A DNA stretch of 64,000 nucleotides from Moorena producens 3L (lineage in GTDB: Bacteria > Cyanobacteriota > Cyanobacteriia > Cyanobacteriales > Coleofasciculaceae): NCBI RefSeq assembly GCF_000211815.1, contig NZ_GL890840.1:18649-82648 (forward strand), in the 5' to 3' direction. Of the stretch, positions 9,702-19,436 are shown piece after piece (the stretch's first letter is position 1; every line of letters begins with the position of its first letter). The position numbers were made by a program, and so were the translations under genes. The notes under the pieces were generated by a model. It saw only the letters and a program-made list of their open reading frames with translations. It was not told the DNA's origin and made no database searches.

Positions 9702-12320
9702 TCATGCTTGATTAGATTTGGCTTCCAAGTTTTCCAGGCGGCTTTTGAGTTCCTGATTATCTTTTTTAAGTTTGTCAAGTTCGTCCCGTAGCTGTTTAAT
9801 GGCTTTGTCAGAGCCAATGGTTTTCTGGACTTTCTGAATGGCTTCTTCTGCAATGCGACGAATTCGCCCATCAGGAGTATGCTCTAAAAGCGATCGCAAA
9901 ATATCCATGGCTTTCGGAGTTTCCATTTTTCCTAGGGCACCAACTATGGTCACTTGAGTCAAATAGAAGGTTTCACGGGACAGTTCTTCTAATTGCTCCA
10001 GGATCGACTCTATTTTATTGGGAGTCTGACCTGTAGAAATCTCTCCTAAAGCTCGAATCGCTGTTATACGAAGGGGTTGAGGTATGCCAGGAGTGGTATA
10101 TTCTAAAATTACGTCTAAGGCAATAGGTGAAGATTTAATTTGACTTAAGCCACCAATGGCACCGCTACGTACTACTTCATTCCAACCACTCCGTTCTTGA
10201 AGTACTTTTGTGAGCAATTGGATTACTTCATCTTCTCTATCCTTAAGGCTTGCCGAAACCATTCCCCCAAGTGACCTGGCTGCTGAAGCTTCTACGTAGT
10301 AGCTGGCATCCCCTTTTTCTAGTAATTGCTTGAGAGCATTGTAGCTTTCTGGAGTCTTCACGTCACCCAAGGCTTGGACAACGGCACGACGCACACGGGG
10401 ATTTTGAGCGGACAAGCCAGCAATTAAGGCGGCTTCAGCTTGATCTAGTTTTACCTTAGCTAATTGTTTGGCTATTTCTAAACGAACACCCCAGAATGAG
10501 TCACTAGTAAGGGCATCAGACAATGCTTGTACTGCTTCTAATCCTCCCTTTTTCGCCAAGGCTTTCCCTGCATAGATACGGGAGATGGGGTCTGGGTCAA
10601 ATTTCAGCTGGGCTTTGAGTTCGGCTATTGGGTATTCTAGGGAAACGGTTTTCAGGTAATTATTCCCGTGGTCGAAGCTAATTAAGTTAGGTTTTTTCGC
10701 CAGTGGGAAATAGAAACTTTGTTCCCGTTCATGAACCCTGACCGTAAATTTCTGTAGACAGGTTTCATTAGAGGTTTTCACAGGAGAATCGTCTTCGAGC
10801 TGGGTGTAACCAAAGGCAATCGGGATTTTCAGGTCAAATAGCTCACTATCGCTACCCGTTTTACTATCTTTTGCCTGAGTTTGGGTTACTGTCAGTTTAG
10901 CCAACTGGCTATCCCCATCCCAGGAATAGGCAACTTTGTAATCAGGATGACCCCCCCGGAAGACGTACTGGTCAAATAGGAATAACAGATTACGACCGGT
11001 AGCTTTTTCAATCGCCCTTAGCAGGTCAATGGTTTCTACGGTTTTGTGAGCATTATCTTGAACAAAGGTTTGGATTGCTTTCCAGAACAAGTCTTCCCCT
11101 AACTCTGCCCGAATCATATGATAGACGCAAGCACCTTTTTCATAAAGGTGCCTATCGTAGAGTTCAATAGCTTCTCGATAGACATGGGTAACCATGGGGC
11201 GGCGGTAACGGGAACTATCTTCTGATATATAACTGCGTGCTTCATTGAGTAGGTAGTAGGCAGCATCATCTTTACCATACTCATTTTCGGTCCAAAACAC
11301 TTCTGTGTAGGATGCCATGCCTTCCTTAATCCAGGCATGGGACCAGTGTTTAATCACCACTAAGTCCCCAAACCACTGATGAGCAAGTTCGTGAACCACA
11401 AGGCTTTCAGTCCGTTGGTTATCGATAGCTGCTCGTTCATCGACCAAGCAACGGTCTGTTAACAGAGTGGTGGAGGTGTTTTCCATACCACCAAAGATGA
11501 AGTCATCTACACAGACTTGGGCGTATTTCGGATAGGGGTAGGGATAGGCAAAGGTTTCACTCAAGAACTCTATCATTCCAGGAGTTTTGCCCATGCTGCG
11601 GCGAGCATCCTCCTCTCGCCCCTTCTCCACGTAGTAGTTTACTGGTTTGCCCTGCCATTCATCCCGAATTTCCGCAAAGTCCCCTACGGCTAGAGTCATC
11701 AGGTAAGTGGGATGAACTTCTTGCTGCCGCCAGTGGTATATCGTTTCATTGCCGTCTTCTTCTGTAGCAATTAGTTCCCCGTTGGAGATAGCAATCAGGG
11801 GTTTTGGCAATCTAACGCGGATTTCGGAGGTAGCAAGTTGACCAGGATAATCGAAACAAGGGAACCAGAAGCGAGAGTCTTCATCTTCTCCTTGGGTCCA
11901 AACTTGGGTAGGTTTGTTGGGGTAGTGCTGGTTTGGATGAATGAAGTAAATACCCCGCTGGGGGTTGTCTACACTGTATGCGATCGCAATCTTAATCGCT
12001 TTTCCAACAACAGCGGGGTTAAGTAGGTGGATCTGTAGTTGTTCCCCGTCATAGTCAAAGGGCTGGGGGATTTGGTCAACCTGCACTGAGGCGATAGTCA
12101 AGTTGACCGCATCAAGTACTAGCTGTTTAATGCCATTGCGTATTGGTTTGAGGGTGATGGTGCAGGTACCGCTAACCCTTTGGAGGGGGATATCCAGAGT
12201 TAAATCCAGGAAAATATGCTCCACTTGTCCTGGGCGGTCAGGATTGTATTGGGGTCTAGCACCAGGTAATTCAAACGACTTGTGAGTTTTGCTTTCGGTA
12301 TCAAAATACGACTGGGACAT
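9702..12320 (-). CDS. M1-family zinc aminopeptidase with C-terminal HEAT-like repeats
   Basis: This 872-residue metallopeptidase of the M1 (aminopeptidase N / LTA4 hydrolase-like) family removes N-terminal residues from peptides. The N-terminal beta domain leads into the substrate-binding GGMENTS motif (the GAMEN equivalent) and the zinc site HELAHQWFGD, with the third ligand in KEGMASYTE about 18 residues on. From roughly residue 590 the sequence turns into HEAT/PBS-lyase-like helical repeats (for example LAKKGGLEAVQALSDAL), and it ends in a short charged coiled coil. This C-terminal arrangement replaces the usual ERAP1-type domain and may serve protein interaction. The ATG at 12320 (MSQSYFDTE) is preferred to a TTG 33 bases upstream. 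It is a stand-alone gene. Confidence 0.93.
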   Translation of the reverse strand: MSQSYFDTESKTHKSFELPGARPQYNPDRPGQVEHIFLDLTLDIPLQRVSGTCTITLKPIRNGIKQLVLDAVNLTIASVQVDQIPQPFDYDGEQLQIHLLNPAVVGKAIKIAIAYSVDNPQRGIYFIHPNQHYPNKPTQVWTQGEDEDSRFWFPCFDYPGQLATSEIRVRLPKPLIAISNGELIATEEDGNETIYHWRQQEVHPTYLMTLAVGDFAEIRDEWQGKPVNYYVEKGREEDARRSMGKTPGMIEFLSETFAYPYPYPKYAQVCVDDFIFGGMENTSTTLLTDRCLVDERAAIDNQRTESLVVHELAHQWFGDLVVIKHWSHAWIKEGMASYTEVFWTENEYGKDDAAYYLLNEARSYISEDSSRYRRPMVTHVYREAIELYDRHLYEKGACVYHMIRAELGEDLFWKAIQTFVQDNAHKTVETIDLLRAIEKATGRNLLFLFDQYVFRGGHPDYKVAYSWDGDSQLAKLTVTQTQAKDSKTGSDSELFDLKIPIAFGYTQLEDDSPVKTSNETCLQKFTVRVHEREQSFYFPLAKKPNLISFDHGNNYLKTVSLEYPIAELKAQLKFDPDPISRIYAGKALAKKGGLEAVQALSDALTSDSFWGVRLEIAKQLAKVKLDQAEAALIAGLSAQNPRVRRAVVQALGDVKTPESYNALKQLLEKGDASYYVEASAARSLGGMVSASLKDREDEVIQLLTKVLQERSGWNEVVRSGAIGGLSQIKSSPIALDVILEYTTPGIPQPLRITAIRALGEISTGQTPNKIESILEQLEELSRETFYLTQVTIVGALGKMETPKAMDILRSLLEHTPDGRIRRIAEEAIQKVQKTIGSDKAIKQLRDELDKLKKDNQELKSRLENLEAKSNQA

Positions 12321-12579
12321 TAGTGAAGTTGTAAAACTGAACAGTGTGGACAATAGGGTTAAGTGGAGCTCTTGGAAGTTTCCGAAAGGAAAAGGAATCG
12401 ACCGCTACACAAAGTGCGATTGATCTATTCTAAATTAACTGATCTGTCGATTAATCCTGATCAGGTCAGGTTTTAGGGAATTTTGAACAGCTACAGACCT
12501 TGAGGGAAGATTACTGGTTTGTGAGTGTCTGTTAACGGATTGCTTTTGGGCAATTAACAATGAACGATCAACAAGCTAT

Positions 12580-13362
12580 TCAGCTGATCACCGCACTACC
12601 CATCCCTTGGAACATCAACCATGATAATAAAAAGTTGCTAATAAAAATTGCTAGCAAAGCAGTAACCACAGCAGTGGTGGTAGATTGACCCACACCCTTA
12701 GCCCCTCCTGTAGTGGTTAACCCCCAGCTACAACCAATCACAGCAATCAACAGCCCAAACACTAAAGATTTAATAGCAGCAGAGAACAAGTCCCAAATTC
12801 CTAGGAAGTTACGAGCGGAATCAAGAAACACAGACTGGGGAATACCATAAAGATTTTGAGCCAGTACCACTCCTCCTACCATACCAGTCACAATTGCGAG
12901 AATGGTCAACACTGGCAGCATCAGACAACAAGCAATAACCCGAGGAATCACTAAGTAATCAATCGGGTCAGTCTTGAGCATATACAAAGCATCAATTTGC
13001 TCTGAAACGCGCATCGTACCAATTTCTGCAGCAAATGCCGAACCAACTCGTCCTGCCAAAACCACAGCAGTCAACACCGGAGCCAATTCCCTAGCCAAAG
13101 CTAGAGCCAAGACTCCCCCAATGGCATTCGTGGCACCAAAATTAATGAACTCTCGTGTTACCTGAATGGTAAACACCATACCGATTACAGTAGCAGTGAG
13201 CAAAGCAATTATCAGAGACTCTGGTCCAACGGTTACCATTTGCTCGATAGTATTGCGGCGGTGAATCTTCCCAGTCAGTAGATGAAGTATCACTTGCCCA
13301 GCTAAGAAAATCGCCGCCAGTAAACGCTGACTCCATAACCCGAGGCTGGTAGTTTTAGCCAT
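12580..13362 (-). CDS. MlaE/YrbE-type ABC transporter permease
   Basis: A 260-residue integral membrane protein of the MlaE permease family, the channel subunit of lipid-trafficking (MCE-type) ABC transporters. Hydrophobic segments are obvious, along with family motifs such as LARELAPVLTAVVLAGRVGSAFAAEIGTMRVSEQIDAL (residues split here only for description), in which the central Glu-rich loop follows a helix. The ATPase and MCE subunits are not in the window. The ATG at 13362 follows the stop of the upstream taxis receptor (13370) by a few bases, so they are probably co-transcribed; start codons at 13380-13383 overlapping that gene are possible. From memory, Synechocystis has the same order (slr1044 receptor followed by slr1045 permease), so the pairing is conserved beyond this genome. 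Confidence 0.9.
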   Translation of the reverse strand: MAKTTSLGLWSQRLLAAIFLAGQVILHLLTGKIHRRNTIEQMVTVGPESLIIALLTATVIGMVFTIQVTREFINFGATNAIGGVLALALARELAPVLTAVVLAGRVGSAFAAEIGTMRVSEQIDALYMLKTDPIDYLVIPRVIACCLMLPVLTILAIVTGMVGGVVLAQNLYGIPQSVFLDSARNFLGIWDLFSAAIKSLVFGLLIAVIGCSWGLTTTGGAKGVGQSTTTAVVTALLAIFISNFLLSWLMFQGMGSAVIS

Positions 13363-13369
13363 TAGTCGA

Positions 13370-16300
13370 TCATTTCCCATCATTCGCTTCCACACGGAAA
13401 CGCTCAACAAATGTCCGCAACTCTCCCGCCACACCCACCAAGTTTTGCAAAGCTCCAGAAACCCTTTGGGCTTCTTGGGAGGTTTCTTGAGCAGTTAACT
13501 CAACGGATTGCATCACTTGGGCAACAGCACGGGATGTTTCAGTTTGCTCGATAGTATCCGCAGTGATGGCACGTACTAAAGCATCGATCCGGTTTGCCAC
13601 TTGCACAATATCTTCTAGCGATCGCTTGGCTTGTTCTGCTCGTTTAGTACCTTCAATCACCTGTTGGGTGCCTTCTTCCATAGCTGTCATAACTGAACCG
13701 GTTTCACTCTGGATTTGCAAGACAATATGTTCAATATCCTTGAGTGCCTTGGCTGACTTATCAGCGAGCTGTCGTACCTCATCCGCAACAACAGCAAAGC
13801 CTCGACCAGCTTCTCCAGCTCTTGCCGCCTCAATACTAGCATTGAGTGCTAACAAATTCGTTCGGGAGGCAATGGTAGAAATCGATGTAACAATTTTAGA
13901 AATTTCCTGGGAAGATTCTGCCAAACGCTTGACTTTACGAGTCGTTTCTGCTACAGTCTCACGAATTTGCAAAATTCCTGCCACAGTGCGCTCCACAGCC
14001 TCACCACCTTTGAGAGCAGTAGCCGAGGCTGAGCGGGCAACTTCCTCAGCTTCTCTTGCACTCTCTGCCACCCGCTGAATAGCATCGGTCATCACCTGTA
14101 CAGAGTTCAGGGTCACCGCCAGTTCCTCAGCTTGCCGTAAAGCATCAGAAGACAAGCTACGGGCAAAGGACTCACTATCGGTGGAACATTTGGTCACCTG
14201 ACGGACTGCCTGCTTGACTTGTTGTACAATTTCCCGTAGGTTTTGAATGGTCAGGTTGAAGGAATCAGCAACTGCCCCCAACACATCCGCAGTTACCTCT
14301 GCTTGTACCGTTAAATCCCCCCGTGCTGCCCCTTCCACATCATCAAGCAATCGAATTACCTGGCGTTGGAGGTCTTCTTTTGCCTGTTCTTGCTCTTCTG
14401 CCTTTCGTTGTGCTTCCGTCATCGTTGTCAAGATGACTCTAGCCATTTGGTTGAAACTATGGGCTAACTGACCCAATTCGTCCTGGGAATAGATCGTAGC
14501 ATGGGCATTGAGATTACCCTGAGAGACTCCTTCAAACTGGGTTTTCAGGTTTTCGGTACTACGTCTAATCTGCCTAGCTGTAATATTTCCCACAGCCAGA
14601 GTAGTACCAAAACTGGCAACACCAGCGGCTAGGGTCATCATAATACTAGTATTTCGCACGTGGTTTTTGAAGGATGGATTATCTCTAACCATGTATTGTG
14701 CTCCAGCACTCACCCCCGCTACCACCACCATTGAGACCGCGCCAGTAATCAAGGCAGTCATCCAATTCTTCTGGTTGACAGGAGCGTTTTCTATGGGAGC
14801 TAGTCGACCTTGGTCAATACTAACAACCAGCTCTTTGTCAATGTCTTTAGTGGGATTATAAATAGGGATTGGCTCGGTGGCACTACTAAGGCTAAATAGC
14901 TCCTCATTCCCAGTGGCTGACGGATAATCATGACTGGGTACAGCACTAACACCACTGGTGTTCATCTCCATTGACCCAGTACTTCCCAGTGTTGAGCCAG
15001 TAGTGCTTAATACATCAAAATCACTATTGTCATCACTCTCATTGGACAGTGGTTGCTGATCATCAACAGAGAAATCAGGGATTGAATCTAAATCATCATC
15101 AAATAGGTCAAACTCATCTAAAAAACCCTCTTTTACCCCTTGATGTGCTTCAATTCCTGACAAGATTTCCTCTTCTGATTCCGTTACATCATCCATTGTC
15201 CAAGAATCATCATCAAAGGATTCCAAATTAATTTGGTCTGGGCTTGGAGAGTTTAACCCATTGTGTTCATAAGCTGAGTCCAAAAGTTGCTCATCCGAGC
15301 CATAGTTTCCCGATAAATAGGGTTCAGTAGAGTCAGGAGCCTGATTGAGATATTCTAAGTCCTCTTGATTGTCAGCATAGGCTTGAGTATCCCCAGAAGT
15401 TGGTTTCTCTGTTTCCAAAGACTGCTCGGTCCTGGAATAATTTTCTTCGGTAGTCGGGGTAGGATCAGAACTTGGAGTCGGGGAAAAATTCCCCTCAAGC
15501 TCTGGTGAATTCATTAACAGGGTTGCGGCTTCAACAAAGGAATTCTTTGATTGCTCCTCGAGATCACTAAACTCGTAATCTGCCAGAGACTCTAATTCTT
15601 CTTCAGCCAGGACGTTAAACTCAACTGTGCTAGATTCACTAGTTAACTGTTCTGAACCATAAGAGAGCTCTTCGTCTAAATTCTCCTCAGGAGACACCAT
15701 AAATGTTTGTAGACCCTCCTCTTGAGAGAGTTCAGGAAAGTGTCCTTCTGTGCCATTGTAACAAGTCTGACTACTGACAGCATTAACATCGAGTTCTAAA
15801 TCAGAGCCAATTTCCCAACTCTCTAAATCCTCACTGTCTTCTTCTAAGTCACTGACCATACTAAAAGGGTCTAGATTATCAGCAGACTGTAACTCTATGG
15901 CTCCTTCATCACTATCACTAGTGGAATCTTGAAAAGACTCCTTAAAGGGTGAGGTGGATTCTGAAGCAAAATCATCAACCCCTGTGTTATCAAAACTTAA
16001 GCTTTCCGGGTCAAATTCACTGATATCATTAAAATCAGCGAAGTCTTGCCAATTTCCTTCTGTGGGTTCTGCACTCAACTCCTCAGTCTCATCTAGTTTC
16101 ACCTGTGATGTATTGACATCATCAGGTGATAACCCAGGATCTTGATGACCATTTGTGGATTGCTGGGCGTACTCTAGACCGTTATTGGCATAATTAACAA
16201 AATCCGGCTCAGAGGTCAGATTGAGTACTGATTCATACTGTTGCCGAGCCAAATCGTACTGCTGTAGACCATAGCAGTAAATATGACCCCGCAGTAGCAG

Positions 16301-16429
16301 CGCACTGGGTTCATTGGGGAAATCCTCAATCAAACGATCAACGAGTGTTGCCGCTTCTTGGTATTTGCCCTGCATATAGGCTTTTTCGGCTTCCCCATAC
16401 AGCTGGGGGTAATTTATACTGGATGCCAT
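13370..16429 (-). CDS. pilJ: PilJ/HmpD-type methyl-accepting taxis receptor
   Basis: A 1019-residue chemoreceptor for type IV pilus-driven motility. The N-terminus has TPR-like helices (residues about 1-100). A long acidic, Ser/Thr-rich region follows (about 110-530), then two membrane segments near residues 570-630, one or two HAMP domains (QFEGVSQGNLNAHATI), and a C-terminal signalling coiled coil with the conserved hairpin tip (ASRTNLLALNASIEAARAGE). It starts at an ATG with a strong GGAGG site (16431-16440). It is the fourth gene of a response regulator, CheY, CheW, receptor operon, as in Synechocystis pilGHIJ and Nostoc hmpABCD. The acidic linker is unusually long and low in complexity. 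The ligand is unknown. Confidence 0.92.
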   Translation of the reverse strand: MASSINYPQLYGEAEKAYMQGKYQEAATLVDRLIEDFPNEPSALLLRGHIYCYGLQQYDLARQQYESVLNLTSEPDFVNYANNGLEYAQQSTNGHQDPGLSPDDVNTSQVKLDETEELSAEPTEGNWQDFADFNDISEFDPESLSFDNTGVDDFASESTSPFKESFQDSTSDSDEGAIELQSADNLDPFSMVSDLEEDSEDLESWEIGSDLELDVNAVSSQTCYNGTEGHFPELSQEEGLQTFMVSPEENLDEELSYGSEQLTSESSTVEFNVLAEEELESLADYEFSDLEEQSKNSFVEAATLLMNSPELEGNFSPTPSSDPTPTTEENYSRTEQSLETEKPTSGDTQAYADNQEDLEYLNQAPDSTEPYLSGNYGSDEQLLDSAYEHNGLNSPSPDQINLESFDDDSWTMDDVTESEEEILSGIEAHQGVKEGFLDEFDLFDDDLDSIPDFSVDDQQPLSNESDDNSDFDVLSTTGSTLGSTGSMEMNTSGVSAVPSHDYPSATGNEELFSLSSATEPIPIYNPTKDIDKELVVSIDQGRLAPIENAPVNQKNWMTALITGAVSMVVVAGVSAGAQYMVRDNPSFKNHVRNTSIMMTLAAGVASFGTTLAVGNITARQIRRSTENLKTQFEGVSQGNLNAHATIYSQDELGQLAHSFNQMARVILTTMTEAQRKAEEQEQAKEDLQRQVIRLLDDVEGAARGDLTVQAEVTADVLGAVADSFNLTIQNLREIVQQVKQAVRQVTKCSTDSESFARSLSSDALRQAEELAVTLNSVQVMTDAIQRVAESAREAEEVARSASATALKGGEAVERTVAGILQIRETVAETTRKVKRLAESSQEISKIVTSISTIASRTNLLALNASIEAARAGEAGRGFAVVADEVRQLADKSAKALKDIEHIVLQIQSETGSVMTAMEEGTQQVIEGTKRAEQAKRSLEDIVQVANRIDALVRAITADTIEQTETSRAVAQVMQSVELTAQETSQEAQRVSGALQNLVGVAGELRTFVERFRVEANDGK

Positions 16430-16514
16430 TTACCTCCTCCCGAAGCATTAAAAATTAATATTTAATAATAATTAATCCAACTAATTTTTAATGTTCAATT
16501 TTTAATAATTATTT

Positions 16515-17045
16515 TTAGGCTGCCCACCTTGCTGAGCGTATAATCGCCACATGATCAAGTAGTCGCAGAACCTGATTAGACTCAATGTCTAGCAACCACT
16601 CACCGCGTAAGAAAGGAGTCATACTATCGGCAACATTGGTAGGCATATGTAACTTTTCCACATCCAGCCAGTCTGTACAGACAATTTGTTGAACTGCCAA
16701 CCCCAGCATAGTGTCTTGATCTTCAATAGCAATAACAGGGATTTCTATACGGTCTGTATTTAAAACCGTTTTATCCCCCAGAAACTGACCCAGATCTGAG
16801 ACCCAAATTACCCGTCCACGTCGATTGAAGGTCCCCAACAATAAAGGGGAAGCATTAGGAATAGGAGTAATTTGTTCAGGGGAGGGGTCAATTACCTCTT
16901 TGATACCAGTAGCCGGCAGAGCAAATTCATCACCAGATGGCAGATAAAATCGCAGGTATAGTTCGCCTTCAGGACTTTCCAATTCCTGCAATTCTGGGGC
17001 TTGTTCAAGAGCCGAGTCAGTTACAAAGTCCGAATTAGCAACCAT
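16515..17045 (-). CDS. pilI: CheW-like adaptor of pilus taxis system (PilI/HmpC)
   Basis: A 176-residue CheW-domain protein that couples receptor to histidine kinase. The CheW fold shows in the start YLRFYLPSGDEFALPATGIKEVI, with the core TPIPNASPLLLGTFNRRGRVIWVSDLG typical of the family. An N-terminal tail of about 30 residues is acidic. The ATG at 17045 is preferred to a TTG 9 bases upstream. It lies 85 bp upstream of pilJ and 21 bp downstream of pilH, clearly in the same operon. The spacer towards pilJ is very A+T-rich and has no other feature. Confidence 0.93.
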   Translation of the reverse strand: MVANSDFVTDSALEQAPELQELESPEGELYLRFYLPSGDEFALPATGIKEVIDPSPEQITPIPNASPLLLGTFNRRGRVIWVSDLGQFLGDKTVLNTDRIEIPVIAIEDQDTMLGLAVQQIVCTDWLDVEKLHMPTNVADSMTPFLRGEWLLDIESNQVLRLLDHVAIIRSARWAA

Positions 17046-17066
17046 TCCCGTCAAATACCAATATAT

Positions 17067-17432
17067 TTATCTTCTGAGTAGCTGTCTAACTGTTCCAATC
17101 AACTCCGTTGGCTGAAAAGGCTTCGCAATGTATGCATCTGCACCTTGCCTCATGCCCCAATAGCGGTCAAATTCTTCACCTTTTGAAGAACACATCACCA
17201 CTGGCACATTCTGAGTTTTGGGGTCAGCCTTAAGACGCCGACAGACCTCATAGCCATTCATGCGTGGCATCACTATATCCAAGACAACTACATCTGGACA
17301 AGACTCTAAAATATGTTCTAAAGCCTCAACACCATCACTGGCAACATCCACCTTCAAACCACTACCTTTAAGGAGGTCTGAGATCATCTGCCGTTGAGCA
17401 AGGCTGTCTTCTACAACTAAAACTTTACTCAT
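17067..17432 (-). CDS. pilH: CheY-like response regulator (PilH/HmpB)
   Basis: A single-domain receiver of 121 residues. The ATG at 17432 gives a start of MSKVLVVEDSLAQRQ. The phospho-acceptor Asp is in VVVLDIVMPRMNG, the conserved Thr/Ser position is in MCSSKGEE, and the switch Lys is in IAKPFQP. There is no output domain, so it signals by protein contact, as PilH/CheY proteins do at pilus motors. An in-frame extension to 17543 has no similarity to receivers and is probably untranslated. It is the second gene of the pilus taxis operon. Confidence 0.93.
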   Translation of the reverse strand: MSKVLVVEDSLAQRQMISDLLKGSGLKVDVASDGVEALEHILESCPDVVVLDIVMPRMNGYEVCRRLKADPKTQNVPVVMCSSKGEEFDRYWGMRQGADAYIAKPFQPTELIGTVRQLLRR

Positions 17433-17730
17433 AACTCCTAGCTCGACCCTCGGGAAAGGTCGTGAAATTAAACCACAGCCCGATTTGGGTCTATAAATTA
17501 AATCATGATTACAGTATCCCTCATCTATCGGTGGTGATAGCAAGAAAGACTATATTTTTCTTGAATTTGTGGAAGCTCCTAGCTTGACCAGTGGGTTTAA
17601 TTAGGATAGTGTTGGTTAATTAACTGATAGGTTAGACGCCTCTATTAATAACTCAAAGGCTGACAGAGCAATATTCTCCCCTTGATCTAATTCTTTGCTC
17701 AGGGCATTACTACCTTGGTATTGTTCTAGA

Positions 17731-18939
17731 TCACCTCGACCAAATGTATTTCTCCAAAAGCATCAATAACTCATGATCTCCGAAGGGCTTGGTTAAGTAG
17801 TCAGTTGCACCTACCATTCGCGCTCTGACCCGATCAATAAAGCCATCTTTGCCTGTGAGCATGATGATGGGGGTTTGCCGAAATGCTGTGGATTGGCGTA
17901 ACATGCCACAAAGCTCATAACCATCTAGGTCGGGCATTACTAGGTCACAGAGGATGAGATCGGGTTGGAGTTGGAAAACCTGACTCAGAGCCTTTAGGGG
18001 CTTCTGTATTGCTGTGACTTTATAACCTTTGGCTTCTAGGGTATATTCCACAGCTTTTCCAACTGCGAGATCATCATCAACACAGACAACAGATCGTGTA
18101 ACTTTCTTGAACTCCCATTGCTCTTCAATGGCTGGCGTATCTGCTTCTTTGGGGGTCACCATTTGGATTGACCCCTGTTGTACATAGGGATGAATAGCCC
18201 GAGCTACGGTGATTAGGTCGCGATGGAGATAACGGGACAACTGGCGTAGAGAAGTTTTGCCATCTACCCAACTGCTTATGAGTCTAAAGGATTTTTCCGG
18301 CAGTGTAGCCTGTAACTGGTCATGGGCAGTAATCATTGGACACTGATGGGGAGATTGGATATGAGGGCACAATTGCTTCCACTCCTGCACCTGCTTCATC
18401 ATCTCTCTGACCAATGGTTCTATTTCTAAGGTAGTAAGTTGCGGTGCTAATGCCGGACCAATTTCAAATACAAAGTAGCCATGGTGAAGGCTCAGCAAAT
18501 CAAAAAGGGTTTCATTAACCATGCTTTGAATGATGCTTCGCCCTTGGTTTGGTGTGATCACATGCTTTTCTAACAAAGCCCAAAGGTAACCATACTCTAG
18601 AGCATTGGTAGCCGCAATCGACAGACTTTCCAATTTATCGAGAGCATCATTGGCTTTATAGCGGCGTAGATAATCATGCAGGCGCGTCAAGCTCCCATCG
18701 CTGTCAGCAGCATAGGCAATCTGGCCATTCAGGAAGAATACAAACCAATACGGACGCGGACTTGGTAGTTTTGGCTGCTGGTAAAGTCTAGCTGAGGTAA
18801 AACGATTGCTGCCACTATTGCTAGCCTTGCTACTAGGGTGAGGGCTGTATGCCTCGACTAAGAGTTCCCCGGTTCGCTGACCTAGCTCGATCAGTTGCAG
18901 GATGCTACGGATATCAATTTCACTCAAAGTTCCCTGCAT
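17731..18939 (-). CDS. pilG: PATAN-receiver response regulator (PilG/HmpA)
   Basis: A 402-residue regulator with an N-terminal DUF4388/PATAN region (residues about 1-270, beginning MQGTLSEIDIRSILQLIELG) and a C-terminal receiver domain (CVDDDLAVGKA, phospho-Asp in LILCDLVMPDLDG, Lys in LTKPFGDHE). PATAN-type regulators in cyanobacteria bind pilus motor ATPases or sensory partners to steer twitching and hormogonium motility. This is the first gene of the operon; its upstream region leads into a mobile-element island that separates it from hmpF. The 187-bp gap to pilH is longer than the other gaps in the operon and could hold an internal promoter, though none is obvious. Confidence 0.9.
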   Translation of the reverse strand: MQGTLSEIDIRSILQLIELGQRTGELLVEAYSPHPSSKASNSGSNRFTSARLYQQPKLPSPRPYWFVFFLNGQIAYAADSDGSLTRLHDYLRRYKANDALDKLESLSIAATNALEYGYLWALLEKHVITPNQGRSIIQSMVNETLFDLLSLHHGYFVFEIGPALAPQLTTLEIEPLVREMMKQVQEWKQLCPHIQSPHQCPMITAHDQLQATLPEKSFRLISSWVDGKTSLRQLSRYLHRDLITVARAIHPYVQQGSIQMVTPKEADTPAIEEQWEFKKVTRSVVCVDDDLAVGKAVEYTLEAKGYKVTAIQKPLKALSQVFQLQPDLILCDLVMPDLDGYELCGMLRQSTAFRQTPIIMLTGKDGFIDRVRARMVGATDYLTKPFGDHELLMLLEKYIWSR

Positions 18940-19311
18940 TTAAAGACAATGTGCTCCTAACAACCTGTTGATGTATCTGAGATTATGACCTGTCATTGAG
19001 TTAAAGGATGCCCATACACTGGTACTGATCTATCTTTGCTCAAGAAATGGCTTAACTGTACACTGAAAATATCCCCAAAAATGAGTTGGTAAGGAATGAC
19101 TTCTGTAAGCCAACTGGTCGAAGCTTACCATGGCTGGAGACAGCTAAGCATGAGCGAAGTACCTGATTAGCGGTAAGAGTGGGATTTTGACGGTTACTGG
19201 AAAATTAAGCTAAGATGTCTAAGGTTATAGGTTAGGACTTTAAACACCATTGGATAGCATATAAGCATATAAATTAAGTATATTTATTTGAAAAAAAATG
19301 AGCGACGCATT
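18940..19311. other. Intergenic region upstream of the taxis operon
   Basis: Gene-free DNA of about 370 bp between the pilG start and the mobile island. It presumably holds the pilGHIJ promoter. I see A/T-rich stretches (19255-19299) but no promoter I can name with confidence and no repeat or RNA motif. Confidence 0.5.
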
Positions 19312-19436
19312 CCCCGGAGACGAAACCTTAGACAGGCTCGCCTTATTTCATATAACTTAAACTTATGACTCACAGGCTGTCGCGCCTATCGCTCAACTGT
19401 CTTACGGTAACTTCTTTCACCTCGTTCAGGTGGGGG
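19312..19436. repeat. Left palindrome of the island, split by the small hairpin element
   Basis: CCCC at 19312-19315 and CACCTCGTTCAGGTGGGGG at 19418-19436 are separated by 102 bp. Joined, they form a perfect 9-bp hairpin (CCCCCACCT with AGGTGGGGG and a 5-base loop). The stem is identical to that of the hairpin at 21999-22025 on the other side of the island. A TGTGATATAAT promoter-like box follows at about 19451. This layout resembles an IS200/IS605-type left end, or a REP-like palindrome. Confidence 0.65.
19316..19417 (-). repeat. Small hairpin insertion element, copy C (102 bp)
   Basis: Read on the minus strand, it begins AAAGAAGTTACCGTAAG and ends CTAAGGTTTCGTCTCC. These are the conserved termini shared with the copies at 19996 and 26264. 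The base-paired part is shorter and more diverged (AGACAG at 19330-19335 with CTGTCT at 19397-19402). It sits exactly inside a GC-rich palindrome, and its removal rebuilds that palindrome. Confidence 0.75.

Noticed and set aside
13563..14078. 171-residue plus-strand ORF
   Set aside because: Antisense shadow of the signalling coiled coil of pilJ; Ala/Ser-rich with no family resemblance.
19316..19417. Small hairpin element as a hammerhead ribozyme
   Set aside because: ACGAAAC appears on one strand, but no CUGANGA core was found at the required place in any of the three copies.
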